From: Hofstenia miamia
Taxonomy: Eukaryota > Xenacoelomorpha > Acoela
Assembly: GCA_004352715.1 (NCBI GenBank)
Contig: SCFE01000114.1
Coordinates: forward strand, 486,842-509,128
Reading direction: 5' to 3'
DNA: 22,287 nucleotides
Every line of letters starts with the position of its first letter. Position 1 is the stretch's first letter. Positions 1-10,477 of this stretch are shown piece by piece. The translations under genes and the position numbers were made by a program. The notes under the pieces are model-generated. The model saw only the letters and a list, made by a program, of their open reading frames with translations. It was not told the DNA's origin and ran no database searches.

Positions 1-420
1 ATCATACCAGTCAGCTAACTGTGGGATGGCATTATTCCGAATGACTTCTAAGTATTTTGGAGCAGTCATCATGCCCTCACAGATATGAAGTCGTCCAGAT
101 CCTTTATTTGTGATGATGCCCCAAATCATAACCTTTGTTGGATGCTTTACAACTGGACGAGTTGGACGAACTGCACCTGGAATCTGTCACACTTTGCTCC
201 TATGAGCATCCTGGCACTCAAAAATACTTTCATCACTGAAAGAAACGCGCCTCCAATGCTCTTGAGTCCAATCTGCATGCTGCCGAGCAAAATTCAAGCG
301 CTTCATCATTGCTGGTGTCAATCGAGGTACTCTGCGAGGTGTGACATATCGACAACCAAGACTATTGAGTCGGCGGCGCACTGTACGTGTTGAAACTTCA
401 TCTCCTTGTTCAACTAGGTT
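1..420 (-). mobile_element. Tc1/mariner transposase fragment, decayed, cut by window edge
   Basis: Reading from 420 down to 1, one frame gives about 140 codons of a Tc1-family transposase, the enzyme that cuts and pastes a DNA transposon. The order is the end of the paired-like DNA-binding region (TVRRRLNSLGCRYVTPRR), the linker with NFARQHADWTQEHWRRV, and the start of the DDE catalytic core (SFSDES, whose Asp is the first catalytic residue), then VMIWGIITNKG. A TGA near 186, within KV-stop-QIPG, breaks the frame where a sense codon is expected. The second Asp and the Glu of the catalytic triad would lie left of the window. The N-terminal DNA-binding half above 420 is not recognisable and no terminal inverted repeat is seen, so this is a 5'-truncated, inactive relic. 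The family call is secure; the exact clade is not. Confidence 0.85.
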
Positions 421-1276
421 TGATTTCTATCTATGTGTTCAGTGCTTCTCTGTGTTCTGTATCTGTTATTCCATAGATTCGCATATACGCGTTAACAAAT
501 GAGACTGTATATACTTTCAGAATTACAGTGCATTTATTGACTCAATATAGCTTAGGTATGTATCATCTATTGCCAATGCAAAAACCTAATTATTAGTACA
601 AATATGTATGACTTTGCCAATAATAACTCCTTGATTTATGATATATCCATAAAATACCAAAAAATCGTAGGTGTTCATAATAATTTGTCCCCTACTGTAT
701 AAGTAAGGAATATTGAATGAAAAAGTAAGAAAAATCTGCATTATCAAATTAAGAAGCAGCACTATAAATTTGGTTTGCTTAAAAACGGCTCGTTGTATAT
801 CCAATATTAGGCTCGGCTCATTGCCAAGTCTACGACGCTGGGTACAAAAAATATAAGAAATTGTATTTGAAAATTTGGAGAAATTTAGCATGAAAATGAT
901 GCTTCAAATACATTTTTACTAACCCATAAATATGGTTTGAGGCATTGGGTTAGGGTCAATTTTTTATAACAAAAATTTGGGCCCCCAGATCAGCAATTTT
1001 GCGTTGAAACTACTGATTTATATGAGAAATTGTTAGGTTTCATATATCCAAAAAACTTCACTTGAAATTTCAATTATTTAATTCATATTTTATGCAAATT
1101 GTGCAAAAAGGCGTGGCAAAATACTCCCATGTGTACACAAACGCCCTCAAAATTTTTTTCAAAGGGTTTGGATCAAATGTTCCAAAATTTAGCACATTAA
1201 CTTTTGAACCTCCAGTGAGTACTCTCAGCGAATTTTAGCTTTATCTGATGCCTAGACGGGCCCTAACTTGAATCGG
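421..1276. other. AT-rich stretch without a recognised gene
   Basis: No exon, RNA gene or transposon domain was recognised. A minus-strand reading frame of about 100 codons at 586-891 has no recognisable motif and a composition typical of translated AT-rich noncoding DNA. Confidence 0.5.
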
Positions 1277-1352
1277 GCGCTGTGTACTATGGGATTTCAA
1301 ACCCATAGGGCGCAGTGTACACTTATTTCATAATTCCCATAGTACACAGCGC
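1277..1352. repeat. Perfect 18-bp inverted repeat with 40-nt loop
   Basis: The left arm GCGCTGTGTACTATGGGA at 1277-1294 is exactly the reverse complement of the right arm at 1335-1352. Inside the loop, 1308-1320 (GGGCGCAGTGTAC) is an imperfect direct copy of the left-arm region at 1275-1287, so three related units are packed into under 80 bp. The right arm is followed within 3 bases by an (AT)n tract. It could be the tip of a foldback or MITE-like element, or a cruciform-prone spot. No coding capacity is attached. Confidence 0.75.
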
Positions 1353-1355
1353 ACG

Positions 1356-1377
1356 ATATATATATATATATATATAT
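1356..1377. repeat. (AT)n microsatellite
   Basis: An uninterrupted AT dinucleotide run lies just left of duplicated segment copy 1. A similar run lies just left of copy 2 (3262-3293). Confidence 0.95.
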
Positions 1378-1382
1378 TGATC

Positions 1383-2949
1383 ATGCTACAAACGGTCTAA
1401 ATTAATGAAATCACATTATTAAAATATGATTATCATATAGCTATCGTGGCCGTACAGAATGGTATACAATCTGCATATACATATTTTCATTAGAGACGGG
1501 ATTATCACTGTGTAATAGTGATGAAATTAATCGATGTTTACTTTGAAATTAAACCATTAAATATGTATATAATGACAAGTGTTTATTTTAAGAAAAAAAT
1601 TTACGGGTCATGATTAACATAATCCTCTACACTGGCAAATTTTAAATTTTAGTCGCAATATACTCTGAAAACGAATCCAATTATAGCTTAAAATTGTTTA
1701 TTTATCTTTGAATGTGATAATTAGTAGAAATTTGGAGAATTACTTCAACAAAAAAGTTGGTCGAACCGCCCTGCTACACGAATAACTTTTGTCATTTAAT
1801 CACTTAACGACTAAAGTTGCCGAAAGGGGCGGACACAAATACTAAAAATCTCTTCTTGGCTCTATTTCAAAACATAAATTGCATTTACGAGATTCTTATA
1901 CATTAGGGACTGTGAAATTCTCCGGAAAATTGTTATGCTGTTCACAGAAAATTTTGTTTGCCAGTGCTACTTTAACCTTATTTTACCTGATGGGGGATAT
2001 GACCCCTCCATATTTTTCAGATACAGTATAACTCAAAAATAATTTTTTAAATAAACTATTCTTCTATGACTTTTTTCTCTAATTTGTTCTGCAACTTTTG
2101 ACACGTAAACATTTTGCAGATAGGAACGAGGGGTACAGACATTTATCGAGGGGTTATAGCCATTTAAAAAAAGTTCACGACAAACTGACATTTGAGAATT
2201 TAGAAAATAACTATTTTGTTATAAATTGAAACCAATTTTCAATGCAAAATTATAATTACATATTTTCTATGTTTTATTTGCACTATAGATCTTTCTCTTG
2301 ATTCCTATTTGGTAATACTTCTAACATTTTGTGTCAATAATGAGCAATTAAGAAAATTTGTTACATAATTTAATAAAAATACGCATAATTTGCATAAAAA
2401 TTATCGTATCGCAAAACGGCTTTGCCAAAATATTTCTGGCATGTCAAAGTATCGACACACAGAATTTGGTGTTGGTCGGATGTACGATTTCCGAGACCTT
2501 TGGAGGGGGGAGCAAATCGCCTCTCAGCGATAACTGCTACGAAAAAGCGCAGGTAAAATAAGGTCAATATACATTATACGTATATAAAAAACTTCAGAAT
2601 GCACTTTTTTTATAATAAAAAACCCGAGTTTGTAAATTCTATTAATGTATACAAACCTAAACATGTTAGAATCAAAATCTGATTGATTTTGACGATAAAA
2701 TTCTTCTTCAGACATAAACTGCTGATATTTAGGAACTTCTCCAATAACTTGCTTAATGACATGTTGGCCCTTCGCTACCTGATATGGCGAACCTTGAATT
2801 TTGAATACACGCTCAGTGGGCGTCACTTTTGCATGTTTGTTCAATTCAATCATTGCTCCTGACTGCTGTTTTAATTGTTTAATTACCTCACCACCTAAAT
2901 TAGTTGTTAAAAAGCCAGATTTACACATTAAACACCTTTTCCAATTACT
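1383..2949. repeat. Duplicated 1567-bp segment, copy 1
   Basis: This matches 3295-4861 at a constant offset of 1912 bases, with no indel and no mismatch in the stretches compared by eye. It ends exactly at the single N at 2950. It contains a copy of the last visible KH4 exon but only 14 bases of the exon before it. Identity across noncoding DNA together with the N at the edge makes an assembly duplicate the likeliest explanation; a very recent real duplication is possible. Confidence 0.9.
2657..2894 (-). pseudogene. Duplicate copy of the KH4 C-terminal exon (likely assembly artefact)
   Basis: This is the exact counterpart, 1912 bases lower, of the exon at 4569-4806 of the KH gene. It encodes the second half of KH4 (GEVIKQLKQQSGAMIELNK onward) and the tail that includes MSEEEFYRQNQSDFDSN. 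The 41-nt intron above it is also copied, but the partner exon is cut off at 2949 after 14 bases, where the N begins, so this copy could not supply a whole KH4 domain. A genuine tandem or mutually exclusive exon is the alternative. The truncation and complete identity argue against it. Confidence 0.7.
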
Positions 2950-2950
2950 N
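2950..2950. other. Single-N join, right edge of duplicate copy 1
   Basis: The last matching base of copy 1 is 2949. The sequence after this N is unrelated to the continuation of copy 2 at 4862. Confidence 0.9.
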
Positions 2951-3259
2951 TGGTACAAACGACGAATATATATATATAATATATATATATATATACATAC
3001 CAAAGATGCTATTGATTTTTCAGTCGTACCGATACCGCGACATTTTGAGCGATATCGAACCGAACTGACTCCGAAATTTGCATACCGCCGAGCCCTGGTA
3101 AACAGCAGTACAACTAAGATATGGAAAAATTTATTAACATGCTTATTGGAATATTCAAAAACTCAAACTATAATTTATTTTTTTATGGTGATATTGAAAT
3201 AATTTATTCGTATTTTCGTGAATATTAAAATTTTATTATATAATAATTTCCTCGCGCTG

Positions 3260-3293
<34 letters not shown>
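2951..3293. other. 343-bp spacer between the two copies
   Basis: The spacer is bounded by Ns at 2950 and 3294 and contains two (AT)n-rich tracts (about 2967-2995 and 3262-3293). The middle is AT-rich, apart from a GC-richer patch near 3020-3110 ending in CCGCCGAGCCCTGG, which has the look of dispersed-repeat sequence but was not matched to a family. No exon was recognised. Confidence 0.6.
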
Positions 3294-3294
3294 N
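3294..3294. other. Single-N join, left edge of duplicate copy 2
   Basis: Copy 2 begins at the next base, directly after an (AT)n run that ends at this N. Confidence 0.9.
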
Positions 3295-4861
3295 ATGCTA
3301 CAAACGGTCTAAATTAATGAAATCACATTATTAAAATATGATTATCATATAGCTATCGTGGCCGTACAGAATGGTATACAATCTGCATATACATATTTTC
3401 ATTAGAGACGGGATTATCACTGTGTAATAGTGATGAAATTAATCGATGTTTACTTTGAAATTAAACCATTAAATATGTATATAATGACAAGTGTTTATTT
3501 TAAGAAAAAAATTTACGGGTCATGATTAACATAATCCTCTACACTGGCAAATTTTAAATTTTAGTCGCAATATACTCTGAAAACGAATCCAATTATAGCT
3601 TAAAATTGTTTATTTATCTTTGAATGTGATAATTAGTAGAAATTTGGAGAATTACTTCAACAAAAAAGTTGGTCGAACCGCCCTGCTACACGAATAACTT
3701 TTGTCATTTAATCACTTAACGACTAAAGTTGCCGAAAGGGGCGGACACAAATACTAAAAATCTCTTCTTGGCTCTATTTCAAAACATAAATTGCATTTAC
3801 GAGATTCTTATACATTAGGGACTGTGAAATTCTCCGGAAAATTGTTATGCTGTTCACAGAAAATTTTGTTTGCCAGTGCTACTTTAACCTTATTTTACCT
3901 GATGGGGGATATGACCCCTCCATATTTTTCAGATACAGTATAACTCAAAAATAATTTTTTAAATAAACTATTCTTCTATGACTTTTTTCTCTAATTTGTT
4001 CTGCAACTTTTGACACGTAAACATTTTGCAGATAGGAACGAGGGGTACAGACATTTATCGAGGGGTTATAGCCATTTAAAAAAAGTTCACGACAAACTGA
4101 CATTTGAGAATTTAGAAAATAACTATTTTGTTATAAATTGAAACCAATTTTCAATGCAAAATTATAATTACATATTTTCTATGTTTTATTTGCACTATAG
4201 ATCTTTCTCTTGATTCCTATTTGGTAATACTTCTAACATTTTGTGTCAATAATGAGCAATTAAGAAAATTTGTTACATAATTTAATAAAAATACGCATAA
4301 TTTGCATAAAAATTATCGTATCGCAAAACGGCTTTGCCAAAATATTTCTGGCATGTCAAAGTATCGACACACAGAATTTGGTGTTGGTCGGATGTACGAT
4401 TTCCGAGACCTTTGGAGGGGGGAGCAAATCGCCTCTCAGCGATAACTGCTACGAAAAAGCGCAGGTAAAATAAGGTCAATATACATTATACGTATATAAA
4501 AAACTTCAGAATGCACTTTTTTTATAATAAAAAACCCGAGTTTGTAAATTCTATTAATGTATACAAACCTAAACATGTTAGAATCAAAATCTGATTGATT
4601 TTGACGATAAAATTCTTCTTCAGACATAAACTGCTGATATTTAGGAACTTCTCCAATAACTTGCTTAATGACATGTTGGCCCTTCGCTACCTGATATGGC
4701 GAACCTTGAATTTTGAATACACGCTCAGTGGGCGTCACTTTTGCATGTTTGTTCAATTCAATCATTGCTCCTGACTGCTGTTTTAATTGTTTAATTACCT
4801 CACCACCTAAATTAGTTGTTAAAAAGCCAGATTTACACATTAAACACCTTTTCCAATTACT
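3295..4861. repeat. Duplicated 1567-bp segment, copy 2
   Basis: This is the partner of 1383-2949. Unlike copy 1 it continues without interruption into the rest of the KH gene at 4862, so it is the copy in genuine gene context. Below its exon (left of 4569) lies about 1.27 kb of AT-rich DNA, with a GC-richer patch near 4380-4450 that looks like a dispersed repeat. No further exon of the KH gene was identified there. Confidence 0.9.
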
Positions 4862-6368
4862 AGACCAGCCTTTGACTGCGGAACTGTCATTTGAATTACT
4901 GTAGCCATGCCTGTCGTTGGCATTGCAACGAAGTTATTTTCACTAGGATCCTGATGGTGAACAATACCTTTGGCTTTATCTTTTGCCTAAAAGTATAATA
5001 AGCACTTTATTGATTTTCGAAATGAATTTGGATATCGATACTTACATTAGCATTTGAAACAATTTCCTTTATATCTCTGGCAGCTCCCTGCGCCGATTCT
5101 GCATCTCCAAGAATTTGACAAATCCTCTGTGGATTCATTTCGTTTGATTCTGGTTTAAACTGAACTCTTACATTATGATCCTCTTGCAATTTTTTAATAG
5201 TGGATCCTTGATTGCCAATAATCATTCCCACTGCAAATTTAGGAACAGGGATTTCAATGTAAGGCGGCGCGCCACCTAAAGCATAAAAATCAGAACCTTA
5301 TATTGTTAAAGAAGTAATAAGTTCGTAATTACCGCTAATGGTATTAAAAATAATGATTAATTTTTTGCAAAACACGAAATGAAAATATAACGCTTGTCAT
5401 ATTTTGAAAAATTTGTCACGCATAAATTATGAATATTAAAGTATTACTGTTTTTATAATATAAAACAAGAAATCTTGGTAGTAAAAAATGTTGGGAGCTT
5501 AGAAAACAGGTATTTACAAAATATGAAATACATTTCACTGATATCAAAGCTAAAGCTTAGAAACCTGGGGATAAGGATCCACATAAATGAGAATTTATTC
5601 ATAAATAACTTATATTATTTCCTAATATTTATAGCATGTCAAGTAGTATTAATAAATGTGATGTGGAGAAAAACCATAACACATGGAAATGCTACTTGGA
5701 ATAAAGTAATAAAAAGTTTAAAAATAAATACCCTGTTGAATGAGATCCATTACTAGACGTTCAGCCTCAGCTACAGCATCAGGATCACCAGTAATTTTGA
5801 GAGGCTTATCCATTCCAGTATTGTGATTCGAATCTTGAATTAAATACATCTTTGCTTTAGATTTTTCCTAAATTTTAACGTGTCAATAAAAAAATAAATA
5901 TACATGGAATAAAACATGTACTGCAGTCCATAAAATTTAAAAATATTCGGACAGTCTTTTTCATTAATTGAAGCCTTCAACTGAATATCTCACCATTAAA
6001 CTTTTAATTGTGGCGCCACCAGTGCCAATAATTAACCCTGCTTTAGCAGCGGGAACGATAATATCAATCGTATTAACTCGTTCATTGGTCGTGTATCCAC
6101 CATGTTCTTCTATCATCTCATCAATACGTCTTCGACAATTGCTGAAATTAAAGATTAATAATTGATCACTACCTGCTAACATACTCAACGTTTTCGGGGG
6201 ATCCGATTATTGTCAAAGGGCGAGGTTTTCCACTTGAATCTAAAATACAAAAAATAAGCAATTAACTAAAATGCGAAAGCGCTTACTGGCAGCAACCTGG
6301 ACTTCACAACAAGTTTCATTTTGCAAGTTTATGATGGTCTGTCCACCAGCACCGATAACTAAACAAAC
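4569..6368 (-). CDS. Psi: PSI/FUBP-family RNA-binding protein, four KH domains, partial gene
   Basis: Seven exons on the minus strand, joined in frame: 6368-6287, 6239-6173, 6141-5994, 5867-5732, 5275-5046, 4986-4848, 4806-4569. The exon phases agree at every junction. The product has four KH domains that bind single-stranded RNA or DNA, with GxxG loops GAGG (KH1), GTGG (KH2), GNQG (KH3) and GKGG (KH4). KH3 (EIPVPKFAVGMIIGNQG) and KH4 (KAGLVIGKGGEVIKQL) match the FUBP1/KSRP and Drosophila P-element somatic inhibitor family, nuclear regulators of splicing and transcription. KH1 begins mid-domain, so at least one upstream exon is missing. Downstream of KH4 the tail ends in EEEFYRQNQSDFDSNMF at a plausible donor, AG|GTTTGT; the C-terminal exons are not visible. 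Introns are 47, 31, 126, 456, 59 and 41 nt. The last exon is also present at 2657-2894. The family call is firm; orthology to Psi is inferred. Confidence 0.9.
4807..4847 (-). other. 41-nt intron inside the KH4 GxxG loop
   Basis: The intron begins GTGTTTAATG and ends CTAATTTAG, splitting the KH4 GKGG loop after GGA AAA G. Without splicing the KH4 core frame is lost. It is duplicated in copy 1 at 2895-2935. Confidence 0.8.
6142..6172 (-). other. 31-nt intron within KH1/KH2 linker
   Basis: Reading down from 6172, the DNA starts GTAGTG and ends TTTAATTTCAG. The exon before it ends in GTTAGCAG; read through unspliced it hits an in-frame TAG at once. Removing 31 nt restores the frame into the KH2 linker (NCRRRIDEMIEEHGG). 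Length modulo 3, the GT-AG ends and the protein alignment all support it. The junction adds about three residues compared with FUBP, so a nearby alternative splice site is possible. Confidence 0.7.
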
Positions 6369-9300
6369 CTCAAATATTACAAAAGCAAAGCGAAAATTTA
6401 ATACACAAATATATATCTCCTTTAGTCACTGCAATGTAATATTGAAAATTTTTTTTGTAGTATTTAAACATAGTTTTGTGTGGCTATTATAAATATTTAA
6501 AGAAAAATCAAAAAACTTGTTTTAGTTAGCAAAATACTTAATGTGTACATTTGGACACATTGTGACTCAAGTTTCAAAATTACATGTACATATGTTTTTT
6601 TCAATAAGTTTGAAGTTTGTCTTAATTTAAGCAATTATTTTTCATAAAATAATGAATGAATTTATTTAAGGCATTAAATTTAAGAACATTGCTCTCTTCA
6701 GTATACACTATATATTGATTGTCAAAAAGGTTAATATTGGTTAACAAATGACGTAATTTTTAGGTTAATTATAAGTGCAAGACTACAAAAGAAATTATGA
6801 ATTTTATTATTTAAGTGGGATTTAATAGTTTTCCATAAATCTAGAGATCCTGCATCATTTCTTAATGAACGATAAAAACGTACTTTTTCCTATTAGGACA
6901 TTCCTAATCCTAAACAATTAAGGAATTTTCAAAAATTACATGCCCACACAAATATAAACGAGGGATATCTAAAACCAGAACACCACTGTATACCACTGTA
7001 TGCGCCTCGAAGGAGCGCATTGAGCTCTGACTTTGCAGAAAGCGCGTTTGGACGAGGCTTGCGCGATCTATTTACAAAAAAATAATAGATTCTTGTTGAT
7101 TCCATATACTTTAAACCTCATTTTTGAACATTAAATAAGGTGAATTTAGAAAGTTATTAAAAAGAGTTAATACATTAATAGTATGAATTTCCTGAACGCG
7201 CGTTATCGGGATAATCAAATTACCCGAACTTCTGTCCACTTAAGGAAGTTATACATTATCAAATATTTATGAGCAATATTTGGTAAACAAAATGTTTGAT
7301 GAATGATTGATAGTGTATATATTAATGCCTATTAAACCCAAGAATAAACCGTCCTTATATGATTGTTACATGCTCAGACAAGTGTAATAAATGTGAAATT
7401 GGATTCATATTTTTAATACTGCATTTTAATATTATTGATTGGAATATTTATGGTTACATTGACATGAGTAACGCTGTTTAGTACTCAGTCATTACATATT
7501 TTCGGAAGAATAATTACCGGAAAATATAGCTGTGGAATTCTACTGTACTTTAACGCAATATTTTTTGAACAAATGCTCGCCCATAGTTACTTTCACAGAT
7601 ATAAATCGCCACAAATTCTTAATAAACTTGAAAAAAGATAAACAAAATGTTCTGTGCGTTTATCCCCAACTGACCCAGTTTATTGTTGAGTAAGAAATTT
7701 TTACTGCATTTTAAAATGATAATAAACTAAAGTAATTGAAAAGTAGCACGCTCTATTGAACATAATCTTTTAACAATTTACACATTAGGACATTGGATTA
7801 AAAATTATTATTCATATTTCCTCCTAACACAATTTGCGACATAACTTTCAGGTTAAAATATATAAAAAATATTTCTGATTCTCTTAGTTTCTCATTAGAA
7901 GCGCGGTTAAAAGCTAAATAAGCCATATACCAATTGAGCTGAAACGCAAAAAGCATAAAATAAATAATTTGCTAGCGAATTATTAGCGCAATAAAAACGC
8001 AATTTTAATCTAACTTCAGCTACTGTTTTATACATCTTCCACATGAGCTTAGCTACTTGTGATCTGTATTGGCATGGTGTGGATGACTTGCAACCACAAC
8101 TCACATAAATCAAGTGTTTCTACTTCAGCCTCACAACATTCCAATAAATCTAGAGGATACTCTGGTACGATAAAGGAAGAATTGCAAACTATGGATTTCT
8201 TAGATCTCGTAGTTAATCCATTCAGAATAAAACCTTATACCAAGAGGCTCTAAAAGTCGACTTATCAATGATATAAAGCAAGGACGGAAGCTATATTTCA
8301 GGCAGGCTCTACGTTAAATTGAGTAAATTCCAGCTAAGCTTTATGATGTTGAAGAACATTGTCAACAAAGAAACAACTTTCTTAACACCAACATTTGCAA
8401 ATTTATGCGAGTTCTGTGCAATTATTATGATGTGCAAGATATATAAGCACAATTTTTTAGAGATGTTGCTGCAATTTCAGACAGAATAATGCACAAAAAA
8501 ATCGCCTTACTAATCAATAGCTTTTTGATAAATATAAATTAGACGCTGAAGAGCAGAATACTACTTTTTGGGTAATACTAAGTATTTTATGCAAACTATC
8601 TGCCACTATCTGATTGAAGTAATTGGAATTAACTTGTATTTCCTGAAGTTGTTTAACTACATATCTATTAACTACTGGTTTACACGGAATTCTTATTGTG
8701 GTTTCAAAAGAGATTTGATTCATATTAAAAAAAACATTTCCCCAAATTCGGATAACAGCTTTCACAAAATATTTTCATACATTAATTCAGGTTTTGATTT
8801 TGAATGGCAATTAAAACACTCACTTAAACCAACCATGTGATCAGGAATTTCATGTTGCACTGAAATCGAGTTCCTAAAATGAACTTCAAACTTAGATTAT
8901 GAATTGCAAAATATACGTTGGCAAGGGTATAGATGGTGGAATACTAAAAGAACCATCAAAAGATCTTTTGCAAGGGGGACCCAAAAAATTGGGATCTTCA
9001 AATTTCCGCTTTATAGAATGATCTTCTGAAACTTTTGTTTGAATCTAAGTTATTATCATAAAAAAGTCTCAAAAAGAAAGGCTTACAGGCCGTGGAGGTC
9101 CTGGTACATGAGGAGAATTGTTAAATACGGGCATTTTGTATTTCTATTTTTCTACTTTTGTTTGTAATTAAGTAAATTTTTTAAATTCTATATGTAACAA
9201 AATTAAAACATAAAAATAACTGCTTAAATTTTCTCTTCGGCTATAAGCTAAAATATTATTATTGCAAATATTTACTATTTTGTTCATTCAATTTTATAGC

Positions 9301-9535
9301 GCGATAGGACAACTAGCAGCCTATTAGTTTCGAAATCCAAAAATATTTTTAATTTAAACTTGTTTGTTCAGATTTAAATCAGTGTTTAAATCTATTAATT
9401 TTATGTTTTCCATATATATATTTTAATGATTTACAAGAATGGGTGATTCCAAGAGTATTCATTTGCTTCTACATCATTGAATAGAATAGAAATATTGTAT
9501 ATTATACCCAAAAATACAGTTGGATATCTCATATA
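6369..9535. other. 3.2 kb AT-rich DNA, no convincing exon
   Basis: This lies upstream of the first visible KH exon and is probably intron or 5' flank. It contains a GC-richer island at about 6980-7075 with a small hairpin at 7000-7020, a possible retroelement scrap at 6731-6895, and a 64-codon plus-strand frame at 8059-8253 with no recognised motif. The missing KH1 N-terminal exon was searched for by eye and not found. Confidence 0.5.
6731..6895 (-). pseudogene. Possible non-LTR retroelement scrap (pre-RT linker)
   Basis: A short open frame with no ATG reads FYRSLRNDAGSLDLWKTIKS followed by HLNNK. The pattern of an aromatic-rich start, a short turn and xLWKTIKxxLN resembles the linker between endonuclease and reverse transcriptase in many non-LTR ORF2 proteins. 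No other retroelement motif flanks it, and the length is too small to exclude chance. Confidence 0.25.
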
Positions 9536-10452
9536 TTAAAACACTCTCAGCACTCTGTCAGGAAAAATATTTCGGAATAACCCTGCTGAATATCTATCCG
9601 AAGAGGGGTTTCTGGCCCGCAAAGAGATCATAGAATATGTAGTCCTGGCGGGAATGATAGATTCCAAGAGGTGACCAGGTGTGGAGCAAATCTTTTGGTA
9701 AAGTTTATGATCAGCACACTTGATAATATTCGATATTTCTTAATAGCTATCGATAATGCCAAAACGTTTCGCTCTTTTCTGTATCTTCTCCAGACTAGAT
9801 AGAACATACTGTGGCGAACCGTCCCAAACTGAAATGCTGTAGCTCATTCTGGCTAAAATTAAAGACTTGTAAAGTAAATTTAAATCTGGTTTGCTAAATT
9901 TCAACCCCTTAATTTTCTTTATCAAGAAAAAAGACCTGTTCAGTTTTGATGCCAATTCAGTTACATGATTCCCAAAAGAAAGGTTCCTCGTTACTCTGAT
10001 CCCTAAAATATTTGCTCTGTCCATCTGAGGAATATCAAAGACTTCCGGGCGATTTGAGCTGCAACTTCTACAGACTTCGCGCTGTTGATCTTAAAATTCT
10101 GGTCAGAACACTATTTCGTTACTTAATTAATAACTGTTTCCGCGTTATCAGTTTCTGCATATCTCCCTGCTATGATACAGGTTACATCATCGGCAAATTT
10201 ACACAGATAGCTGTTAGGAAACGGCGATTGAAGTTTATCACACAGCATATTAAACAGTATGGGACCAAAAATTGTACCCTGAGGCACGCCACAATTAGAT
10301 GATAGAAGGCCAGATTGCTTGCCAGCATGATCAACATACTGTTGTCTGTCATTCAAGAAATCCGATAGAACATTGATTACTTGACTAGGCACACGCAGTT
10401 TTCCAAAAGCAGCTATCAGTAGATGGCGCGGTGCTCTATCAAATGCCTTAGT
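9536..10452 (-). pseudogene. Non-LTR reverse transcriptase 3' fragment, decayed
   Basis: Reading from 10452 down: RT motif A with its catalytic Asp (KAFDRAPRHLL), then motif B (GVPQGTIFGPILFN), then motif C (FADDVT), two in-frame stops near 10130, the KINSAKS region, and after a frameshift the thumb region (ANILGIRVTRNLSFGNHV). The C-terminal domain (LARMSYSISVWDG) is followed by one stop near 9745 and a readable frame to a final TAA at 9536 (YSAGLFRNIFPDRVLRV). Everything upstream of motif A is missing; the fragment starts just below the microsatellite tail of its neighbour. It resembles Jockey/CR1-group ORF2. The clade is not resolved by eye. Confidence 0.8.
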
Positions 10453-10477
10453 TTATTTCTTTTGTCGCCTAAAACAA

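Noticed and set aside
586-891. Minus-strand frame of about 100 codons
   Set aside because: Rich in Ile, Phe, Leu and Asn as expected for AT-rich noncoding DNA, with no motif and no splice context.
2801-3202. Plus-strand frame of 133 codons crossing 2950
   Set aside because: It runs through the N and is antisense to the KH4 exon on its left side. No motif is present.
1383-4861. Mutually exclusive tandem KH4 exons, an attractive alternative-splicing system
   Set aside because: The copies appear identical even in introns, copy 1 lacks the partner half of the domain, and both inner edges are Ns.
8059-8253. Plus-strand frame of 64 codons including DFLDLVVNPFRIKPYTKRL
   Set aside because: It looks mildly coding-like but has no recognised domain, no clear splice context and stops immediately after. 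It may be an old repeat scrap.
9075-9125. Minus-strand mini-exon candidate: ATG, then PVFNNSPHVPGPPRP and a GTAAGC donor
   Set aside because: It could be a 5' exon of the KH gene, but it is only 16 codons, has no recognisable family similarity and cannot be joined in phase to the KH1 exon with confidence.
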